64,000 nt of DNA from Kiloniella laminariae (GTDB taxonomy: Bacteria; Pseudomonadota; Alphaproteobacteria; Kiloniellales; Kiloniellaceae), in assembly GCF_027214005.1 (NCBI RefSeq), contig NZ_JAPWGY010000006.1, positions 124,001-188,000 of the forward strand. The letters are read 5' to 3'. Made by a program: the position numbers and the translations under genes. Shown in pieces: positions 9,226-18,297 of this stretch. The notes beneath the pieces were generated by a model. It worked only from the letters and a program-made list of their open reading frames with translations, had not been told where the DNA came from and made no database searches. How positions within the stretch are numbered: the stretch's first letter is position 1; each line of letters opens with the position of its first letter.

Positions 9226-10377
9226 ATGAAAATTGAAAGCATCGAAACTTTCACCAATGAATTTGTCTCCGTCGTTCGCGTCAGAACCGACGAAGGCCAC
9301 GAAGGTTGGGGCCAGGTTGCCCCCTATCTCGCCGACATTACTGCACAGGTTGTTCACCGACAGGTCGCCCCCTGGCTGCTTGGCAGGGATCTAGGAACAT
9401 TATCGCTCGCTGATCTTGACGCTGCCACGGACGAGGTTCTTGAGCGCGAGCACAAATTCCCTTGTTCCTACCTCTACCGCGCGCTTTGTGGTGTTGATAC
9501 CGCCCTGTGGGATATCCGGGGAAAGATCCAGAATAAAAGTGTTTGCAAACTTCTGGGCGGAAGCGCGAGCTCCTTTCCTGCCTATGCCTCCAGCATGCAA
9601 CGGAACATCACTCCAGAACAGGAACTGGCCCGGTTCCAGAAACTAAAAGATCTCCACGGCTATCGCTCCTTTAAATTCCGCATCGGGAAAGAGTGCGGGC
9701 ACGATCAGGATCAATGGCCCGGCAGAACCGAAGCAATCATCCCGACCATCCGCAAAGGTTTGGGCGATGACGTTGCCCTGCTGGTTGACGCCAACAGCAG
9801 CTACAGTCCTCCCCGTGCCATCGAAGTTGGCAAACTGCTCCAGGAACACGGAATCAACCATTTCGAAGAACCCTGCCCCTATTGGGAGCTGGAATGGACC
9901 AAACAGGTAACCGATAGCCTGGATATTGATGTCAGCGGGGGCGAGCAGGACAACTATCTGCCTATCTGGCAAAAAATCACCCGCGAAAAAATTGTCGACA
10001 TTGCCCAGCCGGACATCTGTTATATGGGCGGCATCACCCGCACGCTCCGGGTTGTCGAGTTGGCAAAGCAGGCTGGAATGCCGATTACGCTTCATGCTGC
10101 CAACCTCTCTCTTGTGACGCTTTTCTCCCTCCATATGATGGGCGGGATTAGCAATCCCGGAAAATACCTCGAGTTTTCGATTGAAGGCCTCGACTATTAT
10201 CCTTGGCAGAATGATATTTTCACCCCCGGCTTCATGATCACAGACGGCAATCTGGCAATTCCCGACACCCCCGGCTGGGGCATTGAGCTCAACCCTGACT
10301 GGCTGGCACGACAGCAACATCAAATCAGTCGGATTGGGCAGGACTTCCCTGATCTGAAGCTGCGTGCAGGTCTTTAG
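9226..10377 (+). CDS. Enolase-superfamily enzyme, mandelate racemase subgroup (putative sugar-acid or carboxylate dehydratase/racemase)
   Basis: 383 residues: an N-terminal capping domain (1-115), then a TIM barrel. The metal and catalytic residues align with mandelate racemase: D188-x-N190 (VDAN), E214 (FEEP), E240 (SGGE), and the D263/H290 dyad (QPDICY and LHAAN). The base motif is K150-F-R152, so the usual second Lys of KxK is Arg. That suggests His290-side chemistry (dehydration or one-sided epimerisation). It lies 76 bp upstream of an aldehyde dehydrogenase in the same direction and diverges from a LysR regulator. The exact substrate cannot be read from sequence. Confidence 0.85.
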   Translation: MKIESIETFTNEFVSVVRVRTDEGHEGWGQVAPYLADITAQVVHRQVAPWLLGRDLGTLSLADLDAATDEVLEREHKFPCSYLYRALCGVDTALWDIRGKIQNKSVCKLLGGSASSFPAYASSMQRNITPEQELARFQKLKDLHGYRSFKFRIGKECGHDQDQWPGRTEAIIPTIRKGLGDDVALLVDANSSYSPPRAIEVGKLLQEHGINHFEEPCPYWELEWTKQVTDSLDIDVSGGEQDNYLPIWQKITREKIVDIAQPDICYMGGITRTLRVVELAKQAGMPITLHAANLSLVTLFSLHMMGGISNPGKYLEFSIEGLDYYPWQNDIFTPGFMITDGNLAIPDTPGWGIELNPDWLARQQHQISRIGQDFPDLKLRAGL

Positions 10378-10453
10378 GTTTCACGTAAAACCCAGAAAAA
10401 ATTTCAGACAACAAACATACTAACGCCCCCTCGGGCGACAAGGAATCTGCGTC

Positions 10454-11947
10454 ATGACCGGCAACTTGCAGCAACTCATCCAGGATTATTACAAACACGG
10501 CAGGATTTCTGATTTGCCGACGGACCTGTTCATCGATGGGAAATACTGTGCAGGCAGCAACAATGAACAGATGGAATCCTTCGATCCCGGTCTGGCCCAG
10601 GCTTTCGCCAGCTTTGCCTGTGCAACAGAAGAAGATGTTGAACGGGCGGTCGTAAGTTCTGAAAAAGCATATCGTAATGTCTGGCGCAAAACACTTCCTG
10701 CAGAGCGAAGCCGACTGCTTAACCGGGCTGCCGCTCTGCTGCGTAAAAACAGCGATCTGCTTTCGGTTACAGAAACAATCGATTCAGGAAAAACGCTGGC
10801 TGAGGCTCAAGGAGATATAAACAGCTCGGCACGTCTGCTTGAATACTACGCAGGTGCCGCTGATAAACTCGAGGGTGAAACCTTCCCCCTCGGGCCAGAT
10901 TATCTTTCTTTCTCTCTCCACGAACCTGTCGGGGTAACGGCCCACATCATTCCCTGGAACTATCCAACATCAACGATGATCAGGGGCATAGCTCCTGCCC
11001 TTGCCGCAGGCTGTACAGCCATCGTCAAACCTGCAGAAACCACGCCTTTTACCGCTCTGTTGATAGCCGGAATTTTCAAACAGGCCGGTTTTCCCGATGG
11101 TGTCCTCAATGTCATCAATGGCACCGGCGCCAACGCAGGCGCACCACTTGTCTCGCATCCGAAAGTGCGCCATGTCACCTTTACCGGGTCGGTTGATACC
11201 GGGATCAATGTCATGAAAGCAGCCGCCAGCAATGTTGCCAGTGTCACGCTGGAACTTGGCGGAAAATCACCGATCATTGCCCTTTCTGACTGCGACATGG
11301 ACGCCGCCGCCGAAGGAACACTCTGGGCCATCTTTTCCAATGCCGGACAAATCTGTTCCGCAGGCTCCCGCCTGATTGTCGAACGCTCCATTCACCAGCA
11401 GCTTCTCGAAAAAATTGTCGAGAAAGCAAAAGGCCTCAGCCTTGGACACGGTCTGCGCAATCCTTCTGTCGGAGCCATCAGCTCAGAATTACAGCTTGGG
11501 AAAATTGATGAATTTCTAGTTGATGCCAAAAAACGCGGCATCACTATTGCCCATGGCGGCAATAAAACCCATGACCCTGAAACGGGGAAGGGCTGGTTCT
11601 TCGAGCCAACCATTCTCGACCAGATTTCTCCGGATGACAGGCTGATTCAGCAGGAAATTTTCGGCCCTGTGCTTTCGGTACAGGTGGTTGATACAACAGA
11701 CGAAGCGCTGGATTTGGCCAATGGCACTGATTTTGGCCTCGCAGCCGGGATCTACACCCGAGACATCAGCAAAGCCCTGCGCCTCGCCCGGGACATTGAT
11801 GCAGGCCAGCTCTACATCAACGAATATTTTGCTGGTGGGGTAGAAGTTCCCTTCGGTGGCAACAAGCTTTCAGGCTTCGGGCGGGAAAAAGGTCTGGAGG
11901 CCCTGCGGAGCTATTGTCGGGTCAAGGCAGTAACTGCAAAAATCTAG
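10454..11947 (+). CDS. NAD(P)-dependent aldehyde dehydrogenase
   Basis: 497 residues of the ALDH superfamily. The cofactor-binding motif is PWNYP (168-172). The Rossmann turn is FTGSVDTG, the general base is Glu267 (LELGGKS) and the catalytic Cys is Cys301 (GQICSAGSR). AAGGA lies 9 nt before the ATG. Best general resemblance is to the betaine-aldehyde/phenylacetaldehyde dehydrogenase group. It follows the first enolase-superfamily gene and converges on a LysR gene. It probably oxidises an aldehyde arising from that enzyme's pathway, but the substrate is inferred only from context. Confidence 0.9.
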   Translation: MTGNLQQLIQDYYKHGRISDLPTDLFIDGKYCAGSNNEQMESFDPGLAQAFASFACATEEDVERAVVSSEKAYRNVWRKTLPAERSRLLNRAAALLRKNSDLLSVTETIDSGKTLAEAQGDINSSARLLEYYAGAADKLEGETFPLGPDYLSFSLHEPVGVTAHIIPWNYPTSTMIRGIAPALAAGCTAIVKPAETTPFTALLIAGIFKQAGFPDGVLNVINGTGANAGAPLVSHPKVRHVTFTGSVDTGINVMKAAASNVASVTLELGGKSPIIALSDCDMDAAAEGTLWAIFSNAGQICSAGSRLIVERSIHQQLLEKIVEKAKGLSLGHGLRNPSVGAISSELQLGKIDEFLVDAKKRGITIAHGGNKTHDPETGKGWFFEPTILDQISPDDRLIQQEIFGPVLSVQVVDTTDEALDLANGTDFGLAAGIYTRDISKALRLARDIDAGQLYINEYFAGGVEVPFGGNKLSGFGREKGLEALRSYCRVKAVTAKI

Positions 11948-11989
11948 AACGCTTCCGGAACAGCAAATGACAGGTCTGCCATGGACAAA

Positions 11990-12907
11990 TCAGTTGCTTG
12001 AATAGCGGGCTACTTCATCCTTCATCCAGTTGATGAAAACCTGTATCCGAGGATCGTCCTTAAGATCATTTCGACAGGCCAGTCCCCAACCTCCCGGAGC
12101 GAGGGCAACATGGTCAACCGGCTGCACCAGACGTCCCGCCTTGATGTCCCCTTCAGCAAAAGGTCCATTGACCATGGCTACACCCTCCCCATCCATCGCC
12201 ATTTCCAGCGCGATCGCAACAGTATCGACCCCGATAGATGAGCGCGCAGACGGTGCTGTAACCCCTGCGGATTGGAACCATTCATTCCAGTGATCGTCCG
12301 CAGTATAGACCTTGAGCAACGGCAGATGCAGTAAATCGGCAGCAACCATTTTACCTCCCTGCGCTGCCAAAAAATCGGGACTGCACACAGTTGTCAGCCG
12401 CGCCTCAAAAAGCGGAACCCAGTGCAGGTGTTCAGCTAAAGGTTTTGCCGTATAAATCATCCCGATGTCGGCAAGGGATTCATCAAAGGATCCATCAAGT
12501 ATGCTCGAGATAATCTGAAGATCAAACCCGGTTTCCAAGGCGCGGAAGCGGTGTAGGCGTCGGGCCAACCACCGGATAGAGAGTGTCACATAGGCCTGGA
12601 CTCTCAGATTCCGGGATTGCCCTGATCGCCGCAGGATCTCGGCACAGTTCAATAACTGCCCCAGGGCTTCGCGAACAACCGGATAAAAAATTTCACCTTC
12701 TCGTGTCAGCTTGACCGAACGCCCCGCGCGAACAAACAGGGCAACCGCCAGACTTTCTTCCAGCAATCTCACCTGATGGCTGATGGCTGTATGGGTAAGA
12801 TTCAGTTCATCCGCAGCCCCACGAAAACTCTCTAGTCGTGCGGCAGATTCAAAACCCTTGAGTGCCTTAAGGGGCGGAAGCTTGGTCGCATCCAATCGTC
12901 CGGCCAT
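11990..12907 (-). CDS. LysR-family transcriptional regulator (GcvA-like)
   Basis: About 305 residues. The start is set at the ATG at 12907, 9 nt after GGAG. The longer frame to 12982 would begin inside the inverted repeat at 12957-12987 and lacks this signal. The HTH is GFESAARLESFRGAADELNLTHTAISHQVR and the effector domain runs from about 95 to 295. It diverges from the second enolase-superfamily gene at 13121; the inverted repeat between them is the probable binding site. This is the second LysR regulator in this catabolic block. Confidence 0.9.
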   Translation of the reverse strand: MAGRLDATKLPPLKALKGFESAARLESFRGAADELNLTHTAISHQVRLLEESLAVALFVRAGRSVKLTREGEIFYPVVREALGQLLNCAEILRRSGQSRNLRVQAYVTLSIRWLARRLHRFRALETGFDLQIISSILDGSFDESLADIGMIYTAKPLAEHLHWVPLFEARLTTVCSPDFLAAQGGKMVAADLLHLPLLKVYTADDHWNEWFQSAGVTAPSARSSIGVDTVAIALEMAMDGEGVAMVNGPFAEGDIKAGRLVQPVDHVALAPGGWGLACRNDLKDDPRIQVFINWMKDEVARYSSN

Positions 12908-12956
12908 GTTTCCAGACTCCTTGTTAAAATATCCGGTATTCTTTCCACCAACTGAC

Positions 12957-12987
12957 GCTGATTGGAACAAAAAATATTCCAATCAGC
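12957..12987. promoter_or_regulatory. Inverted repeat with 11-bp perfect arms, probable LysR operator
   Basis: GCTGATTGGAA (12957-12967) and TTCCAATCAGC (12977-12987) are exact reverse complements with a 9-nt A-rich spacer. The element lies between the divergent LysR gene (start 12907) and the enolase-family operon (start 13121). The size and dyad symmetry, including a TTGGAA...TTCCAA core, fit a LysR-type recognition site that both autoregulates and activates the divergent operon. Confidence 0.7.
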
Positions 12988-13120
12988 AAAAAAACATCAT
13001 TTGTCGAAATAAAGGTTCAGGCGCAGAGTCACTGCGTCAGTCTAGCGGCTTAACCAAAACCATGCCCGGCAGATCATCTGTTAATATACAGATCCCCTGC
13101 AGCATGATCACGAGGACAGA

Positions 13121-14305
13121 ATGAAGATCACAGAACTCAAAACCTTCGTTGTTGGCAATCCACCACCCCATTTTGGTGGCCGCTACTGGATCTTCACAAA
13201 GCTGACCACAGACAACGGCATTGAAGGCATTGGAGAGGTCTATTCTGTTCCTTTTCATCCACATGTGGTGGAAAGTATGATCCGCGATGTTTTTGAACGT
13301 TACGTCGAGGGCATGAACCCTTTCCGGATCGAAACGCTTTGGCGCCGGGTTTATTCCAGCGGCTTCACCCAACGTACCGACATCTCGATCATGGGCGTCC
13401 TAAGCGGCCTGGAGATGGCCCTTTGGGATATTGTTGGCAAGTCACTCGACAAACCCGTCTATGAACTCCTTGGCGGAAAGGTACATGAAAAACTCCGCTC
13501 CTATACCTATCTTTATCCGCAGGACGGCGACAAGACCGATGTTTATATGGATCCGGATCTTGCCGCCGAACGTGCTGCGGACTACGCGTCCCAAGGCTTC
13601 ACCGCTGTAAAGTTTGATCCCGCCGGGCCTTACACCGCGTTTGATCCCCGCCAGCTTTCACTTGAAGAACTGGATCGCTCCGAAGCTTTTGCCCGAAAAA
13701 TTCGCGAAGCCGTAGGCAGCCGTTGTGACCTGCTTTTCGGCACTCATGGGCAAATGACAGCAGCAGGCGCCATCCGCCTGGCGAAACGCCTCGAGCCCTA
13801 TGACCCACTCTGGCTTGAAGAACCCACCCCGCCTGATAATCAGGAAGAGATGGCCAAAGTCGCCCGCGGCACCTCCATTCCGATCGCGACGGGCGAACGC
13901 CTGGCAACCAAATATGAATTCCAGCGTGTCCTGCAAAGTGGCGCTGCCTCTATTCTCCAGTTTGCACTGGGCCGGGTTGGCGGCATTCTCGAAGCAAAAA
14001 AAATCGCTGCCATGGCCGAAGCCAGCTATGCCCAGATCGCTCCACACCTCTATTGTGGCCCTATTGAAGGTGCTGCGAATATCCAGATTGGCGCCTGTAG
14101 CCCCAACTTCCTGATTCAGGAAAGCATCCAACAGTGGCAAGGCTTCCACACTGAAATCCTCAAAAAGCCAATTCGCTGGGAAAATGGCTACATCATTCCG
14201 TCGGATGAACCCGGACTTGGGGTCGAACTGAACGAGGTTGTTGCAGAGGCTCACCCCTATAACGGGGACATGCTGCACCTGGAAATGCACCAGCATCCGG
14301 TGTGA
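13121..14305 (+). CDS. Enolase-superfamily protein, galactonate dehydratase-like
   Basis: 394 residues. Capping domain at 1-125, barrel from about 125. K164-F-D166 stands at the KxK position, E233/E234 in WLEEP, E259 in ATGER and H309 in IAPHLYCGP; these match the D-galactonate dehydratase (DgoD) branch. The position of the first metal ligand (Asp in DgoD) reads FGTHGQM, so Gly207 seems to replace it while His209 stays. Either metal binding differs or activity has changed. GAGG lies 5 nt before the ATG. It leads a run of genes (reductase, ALDH) that suggests sugar-acid or hydroxy-acid catabolism. Confidence 0.83.
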   Translation: MKITELKTFVVGNPPPHFGGRYWIFTKLTTDNGIEGIGEVYSVPFHPHVVESMIRDVFERYVEGMNPFRIETLWRRVYSSGFTQRTDISIMGVLSGLEMALWDIVGKSLDKPVYELLGGKVHEKLRSYTYLYPQDGDKTDVYMDPDLAAERAADYASQGFTAVKFDPAGPYTAFDPRQLSLEELDRSEAFARKIREAVGSRCDLLFGTHGQMTAAGAIRLAKRLEPYDPLWLEEPTPPDNQEEMAKVARGTSIPIATGERLATKYEFQRVLQSGAASILQFALGRVGGILEAKKIAAMAEASYAQIAPHLYCGPIEGAANIQIGACSPNFLIQESIQQWQGFHTEILKKPIRWENGYIIPSDEPGLGVELNEVVAEAHPYNGDMLHLEMHQHPV

Positions 14306-14381
14306 GCGGACAACTGAAGCAAATCAATAATTCCCAAAACATCAGATCGCCCTGCATCAGCGGCGCATTCAGGAGAGAAAA

Positions 14382-15305
14382 ATGAAAATTGGCTTTGTAG
14401 GACTTGGAAGTCTGGGCGAACCTCTGGCAATGAATCTCGTGCTGGCCGGACACGAAGTAACGGTTACAGATCTCAACCGGAAAAATGCCGAACGCTTACT
14501 GTCTGCAGGTGCGATCTGGTCTGACGACATCGCCGGAATTTGCCGTTCTGCGGAAACGGTCATCACCGTGCTGCCTTCTCCCGAAGCCTCCCGGAAAGTC
14601 GCCGAAGGTGAAGGGGGAATATTCGACAGCCTCCCGGCAGGCAGCACCTGGATTGAAATGAGCACGACCGATTTCGAAGACCTGAAACGCCTGAGTGAAA
14701 AGGCCAAAACCAGAGGGATCGACGTACTGGAGTGCCCCGTCACAGGCGGTGTTCACCGTGCGCACTCCGGCCAGATCACCATCCTTGTCGGCGGCGAGGA
14801 ATCTGTGTTCAACAGGGTCAGGCCAGTGTTACAGATCATCGGGGGCGAAATCATCTATATGGGGCCGATTGGTCACGCGACCGTGGTCAAGGTTGTCACC
14901 AATATGCTCGCCTTTATCCATCTCGTCGCCGCCAGTGAAGGTATGATGCTCGCCCGAAAATTTGGTGTCGATATGGATGCAATCTGGAAAGCCATTCGCC
15001 ACAGTTCCGGCAACAGCTTTGTCCATGAAACCGAATCAAAGCTGATTCTCAGTGGCAGCTATAATGTCAACTTCCCCATCGACCTAGTGCTCAAAGACCT
15101 TGGCCTCGCGCAAGGTATTGCAGAAAAAACCGGTGTGCCCCTCGAACTGGGCAGCGCCACTCAACAGATCTACCGCCGCGCCAAAGGACTTTTTGGCGGG
15201 CAGGCGCAATCCCCGGAAGTTGCCAGAATGATTGAACAGGCCTGTGGAATTGATCTCAGAGCAGAAGGCTACCCGGTTGAGTTGACCGAAGAGAATGTCG
15301 GATAG
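14382..15305 (+). CDS. 3-hydroxyisobutyrate dehydrogenase/tartronate semialdehyde reductase-family oxidoreductase
   Basis: 307 residues. The N-terminal NAD(P)-binding Rossmann motif is GFVGLGSLGEPLA (residues 4-16). Asp30 after the second strand favours NAD. The substrate-binding signature is ECPVTGGVHRAHSG. The catalytic Lys is Lys170 in GHATVVKVVTNML. The C-terminal all-helical domain is present and full length. AGGAG lies 6 nt before the ATG. The gene sits between the galactonate-dehydratase-like gene and an ALDH, so it probably interconverts a 3-hydroxy acid and a semialdehyde in the same pathway. Confidence 0.9.
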   Translation: MKIGFVGLGSLGEPLAMNLVLAGHEVTVTDLNRKNAERLLSAGAIWSDDIAGICRSAETVITVLPSPEASRKVAEGEGGIFDSLPAGSTWIEMSTTDFEDLKRLSEKAKTRGIDVLECPVTGGVHRAHSGQITILVGGEESVFNRVRPVLQIIGGEIIYMGPIGHATVVKVVTNMLAFIHLVAASEGMMLARKFGVDMDAIWKAIRHSSGNSFVHETESKLILSGSYNVNFPIDLVLKDLGLAQGIAEKTGVPLELGSATQQIYRRAKGLFGGQAQSPEVARMIEQACGIDLRAEGYPVELTEENVG

Positions 15306-15372
15306 CTAACGCCCTATCTCTGGCAAGCCTCCATAATGAACAAGTTGAAGTGATTTTCAAAAAGGTACTGAC

Positions 15373-16887
15373 ATGGGACTAAATGCATTATCTTCCTTAA
15401 CCAAGGCTGACTGGCAGGTAAAAGCACAGGCCCTGGAGATCAAAACAGGCTTGTTTATTGATGGGTGCTTTGTCCCTTCTGTCGATGGCAACCGCTTTTC
15501 GACCACAAACCCGGTCAATGGCGAAGTCCTGGCCGAAATGTCAAAGGGCAGTACAAGGGATATAGATCTGGCGGTTACCTCAGCCCAGAACGCCTGGCGC
15601 GATGGTCGCTGGCGTCATATGCCCCCGCGGAAACGAATGGCTGTGCTCTCGCGCATGGCTGATCTGGTCGAAGCCAATGCGGCTGAACTTGCCGTTCTTG
15701 AAACGCTGGATATGGGCAAGCCCATCAGTGATGTTTTGAACATCGACCTGCCAGAGGTCATCGTCACTCTCCGGTATTTTGCCGAATGCATCGACAAGAT
15801 TGAAGGGACGGTCACCAACACGGTCAAAGATGCCTTGCACTTTGTTCTACAGGAACCGCTCGGTGTGGTTGGTGCCATCTCGCCCTGGAATTACCCCATG
15901 CTGATGGCGACGTGGAAGTTTGCCCCCGCCCTCGCAGCCGGAAACTGTGTGGTGCTGAAACCTGCCGAACAGGCCCCCATGAGCTGCCTGCGTCTGGCTG
16001 AACTCTTCGTTGAAGCAGGTGGCCCGACCGGGGTTTTTAACGTGGTCAACGGCTTTGGTCCGGAAGCTGGCAAAGCTCTGGCCCTGCACAATGATATCGC
16101 CAAGATCACCTTCACCGGCTCGACCGCGGTGGGTAAACTGATGCAGATTTATTCCGGACAATCCAATCTGAAACGCGTTTCCTTGGAATGCGGTGGAAAA
16201 AGTCCGCAGATCTTTATGCCCGACCTCAAAGATCTTGACCGGGCAGTCGACTATGCCTTTGCAGGTATCTATGACAATGCCGGGCAGGTCTGCAATGCTG
16301 GGTCGCGCCTGCTGGTCCACAAATCCTTGCAGGAAGAATTCTCTGCCCGTTTCGAACAGCGCGCACTGGCGGCCTATCAACCCGGAGAGCCACTTGACCC
16401 TGTCACATCTATGGGGCCCATGGTCAGCAGCTCTCAACAGCAGGCCGTACTGGAAAAAATCGGGCGCGGCATAAGTGAAGGTGCCAGACTTTCTTTTGGC
16501 GGCAAGGCTCCCGAAGGGCTGGAAAGCGGTGCTTATGTCGCCCCAACACTTCTCAACAGCGTGACCAGAGACATGAGCCCGGCCCGCGAAGAGATTTTTG
16601 GTCCGGTTGCATCGCTCATCACATTCGATACTGAAGAAGAAGCCCTGGAAATCGCCAACGACAGCATCTACGGTCTGGCCGCAAGTGTCTGGACCCAGGA
16701 CGTGACCACGGCACACCGCATGGTCAAGGAAATTGAAGCAGGAGTCGTCTGGGTCAACTGTTTTGGGGATGGTGACATGACCCAGCCTTTTGGCGGTTAC
16801 AAACAGTCAGGCAACGCCCGAGATAAATGTTTTGCCAGTCTCATGAGCTACACCCAGAGCAAGTCTGCCTGGTTTAGTCTGGAATAA
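15373..16887 (+). CDS. NAD(P)-dependent aldehyde dehydrogenase (PuuC/betaine-aldehyde-type)
   Basis: 504 residues with all ALDH hallmarks: PWNYP at 171-175, FTGSTAVG, general base Glu272 (LECGGKSP), catalytic Cys307 (GQVCNAGSR) and a C-terminal PFGGYKQSG. It most resembles the gamma-glutamyl-gamma-aminobutyraldehyde/betaine-aldehyde class. AAGG lies 7 nt before the ATG. It is third in the run that begins at 13121. Its likely task is to oxidise the semialdehyde made by the preceding reductase-family enzyme, though the substrate is not proven. Confidence 0.9.
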   Translation: MGLNALSSLTKADWQVKAQALEIKTGLFIDGCFVPSVDGNRFSTTNPVNGEVLAEMSKGSTRDIDLAVTSAQNAWRDGRWRHMPPRKRMAVLSRMADLVEANAAELAVLETLDMGKPISDVLNIDLPEVIVTLRYFAECIDKIEGTVTNTVKDALHFVLQEPLGVVGAISPWNYPMLMATWKFAPALAAGNCVVLKPAEQAPMSCLRLAELFVEAGGPTGVFNVVNGFGPEAGKALALHNDIAKITFTGSTAVGKLMQIYSGQSNLKRVSLECGGKSPQIFMPDLKDLDRAVDYAFAGIYDNAGQVCNAGSRLLVHKSLQEEFSARFEQRALAAYQPGEPLDPVTSMGPMVSSSQQQAVLEKIGRGISEGARLSFGGKAPEGLESGAYVAPTLLNSVTRDMSPAREEIFGPVASLITFDTEEEALEIANDSIYGLAASVWTQDVTTAHRMVKEIEAGVVWVNCFGDGDMTQPFGGYKQSGNARDKCFASLMSYTQSKSAWFSLE

Positions 16888-16914
16888 AACAAAGCTGAGC
16901 CGAAGGCGGTCACC

Positions 16915-17385
16915 TCAAAAAACACCCGCCTCAAGCCCTGCTGCCATCAACAACCCCAGCTCCTCACACTGGTTGAGGAATGCTTCGTCATAGGCCCCGC
17001 GACAGATCAGCGGCTCTTCCTGCACAGCCTTCCAGCGTAAACCGGTGATAATCGTCTCGACCGCCCGACGCGTGCCAGTACCATCATGCCCCGCGCGGAT
17101 ATAAAGCCCGTAGGGCAATCCTTGTTTTTTCTCAAGACAGGGATAATAGATCCGGTCAAAAAAATCCTTCAGCGCACCGCTCATATATCCCAGATTTTCT
17201 GTTGTACCCAGGATGATAGCATCGGCAGCAAGTACGTCTTCTGGTCCCGCCTCAAAAGGCGTTCGAACCACCAGATCAATCCCAGAAATATCCTCATGCC
17301 TTGCCCCTTGAGCCACCGCATTACACAGTTGCTGTGTATTCGGCGAAGGCACATGGGCAACGATCAACAGGCATTTATTCGACAT
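16915..17385 (-). CDS. Flavodoxin-like/NADPH-dependent FMN reductase-family protein
   Basis: About 156 residues. The flavodoxin fold is visible: the first strand and phosphate loop LIVAHVPSPNTQ, then ADAIILGTTENLGYMSGALKDFFDRIYY, a typical WrbA/flavodoxin isoalloxazine-binding segment. The start is either the ATG at 17385 or a TTG at 17391; a GAAGG lies 6 nt before the TTG, so the longer form is possible. It converges on the ALDH (27-bp gap) and diverges from the SDR gene. Role: an FMN-dependent redox protein of unknown partner. Confidence 0.75.
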   Translation of the reverse strand: MSNKCLLIVAHVPSPNTQQLCNAVAQGARHEDISGIDLVVRTPFEAGPEDVLAADAIILGTTENLGYMSGALKDFFDRIYYPCLEKKQGLPYGLYIRAGHDGTGTRRAVETIITGLRWKAVQEEPLICRGAYDEAFLNQCEELGLLMAAGLEAGVF

Positions 17386-17507
17386 ATCCAATTACGACCT
17401 TCGCAAGTGGGGGATAAAATGATAACAAAACGATACCCTTAGCAGTTATTACTGACTAGGATAGCTCGGCTATTTTGTTACAAGAGTCTATTCGAAAGCA
17501 GAGGGTT

Positions 17508-18206
17508 ATGGGAAATAAAAATCGCACTGTGCTGGTAACGGGGGCGACCAGCGGTGTCGGACTGGCAACTGTCCAGACTTTAAAATCATCTGGATACAAT
17601 GTGGTTCTCACAGGTCGAAACCCTGACAAGGTCGCCGAGTGCGCACAAAAAACGGGGACTTCAGGTTATGTTTTGGACGTATCCTCGGAAACCAGTTGCA
17701 GCAAGGTTGTTGCCCAGGTTGAACAAGAAGTCGGGCCTCTATGGGGGCTGGTCAACAACGCCGGTATCTGGCTTGAGGGGAATTTTGAAACCCACACTCC
17801 CGCTGATATACGCAGTGTCATGGAAACCAATACACTGGGCACCATGCTCATGACCCATGCCGTCTTGCCCGGCCTGCTCGAACGGAAAAGCGGAGCCGTT
17901 GTGAATGTGGTCTCGACTGCCGCACTTTATTGCCGGAAATCAATAGCTGTCTACAGTGGCAGCAAATGGGCAATCCGTGGGTTTACCGGCTGCCTGGAAG
18001 TTGAGTGCGCCCCCAAGGGGGTTCGGGTCATGGGTTTTTACCCTGGAAAAGTTGACAGCCAGATGTACGCCTCTGCCGGGATCGACCGTGATTTGCAAAT
18101 CGCCATGTCCCCAGCCGATGCCGCCGGGATGATCGAGCACATGCTCTCTGACGAAAAGATGCTCTGGGGTCACGTCTCCGGCAGAAGCGCGCACGACTAC
18201 GCCTGA
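17508..18206 (+). CDS. Short-chain dehydrogenase/reductase (SDR)
   Basis: About 232 residues. The classical SDR motifs are VTGATSGVG (cofactor loop), VNNAG, the catalytic Ser in VSTAALYC and YSGSK (Tyr-x3-Lys), followed by FYPGKV at the place of the usual PG motif. I chose the ATG at 17508, preceded by GAGGG; a TTG at 17475 would add 11 residues. It may reduce or oxidise a hydroxy compound in the neighbouring catabolic block. It is closed by the strong terminator at 18243-18274. Confidence 0.87.
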   Translation: MGNKNRTVLVTGATSGVGLATVQTLKSSGYNVVLTGRNPDKVAECAQKTGTSGYVLDVSSETSCSKVVAQVEQEVGPLWGLVNNAGIWLEGNFETHTPADIRSVMETNTLGTMLMTHAVLPGLLERKSGAVVNVVSTAALYCRKSIAVYSGSKWAIRGFTGCLEVECAPKGVRVMGFYPGKVDSQMYASAGIDRDLQIAMSPADAAGMIEHMLSDEKMLWGHVSGRSAHDYA

Positions 18207-18242
18207 CCCGGTCTTGCACATCGCGATTCTAGCCTGAAACCA

Positions 18243-18274
18243 AAAAGCCCTTCGAATTTCTTCGAAGGGCTTTT
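18243..18274. terminator. Strong bidirectional Rho-independent terminator
   Basis: AAAAGCCCTTCGAA and TTCGAAGGGCTTTT are perfect 14-bp arms around a TTTC loop, giving a T-run on both strands. It lies between the convergent SDR gene (ends 18206) and phnE2 (ends 18298) and can end both transcripts. Confidence 0.92.
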
Positions 18275-18297
18275 CCAAAAACATACCTGAACCAGGA

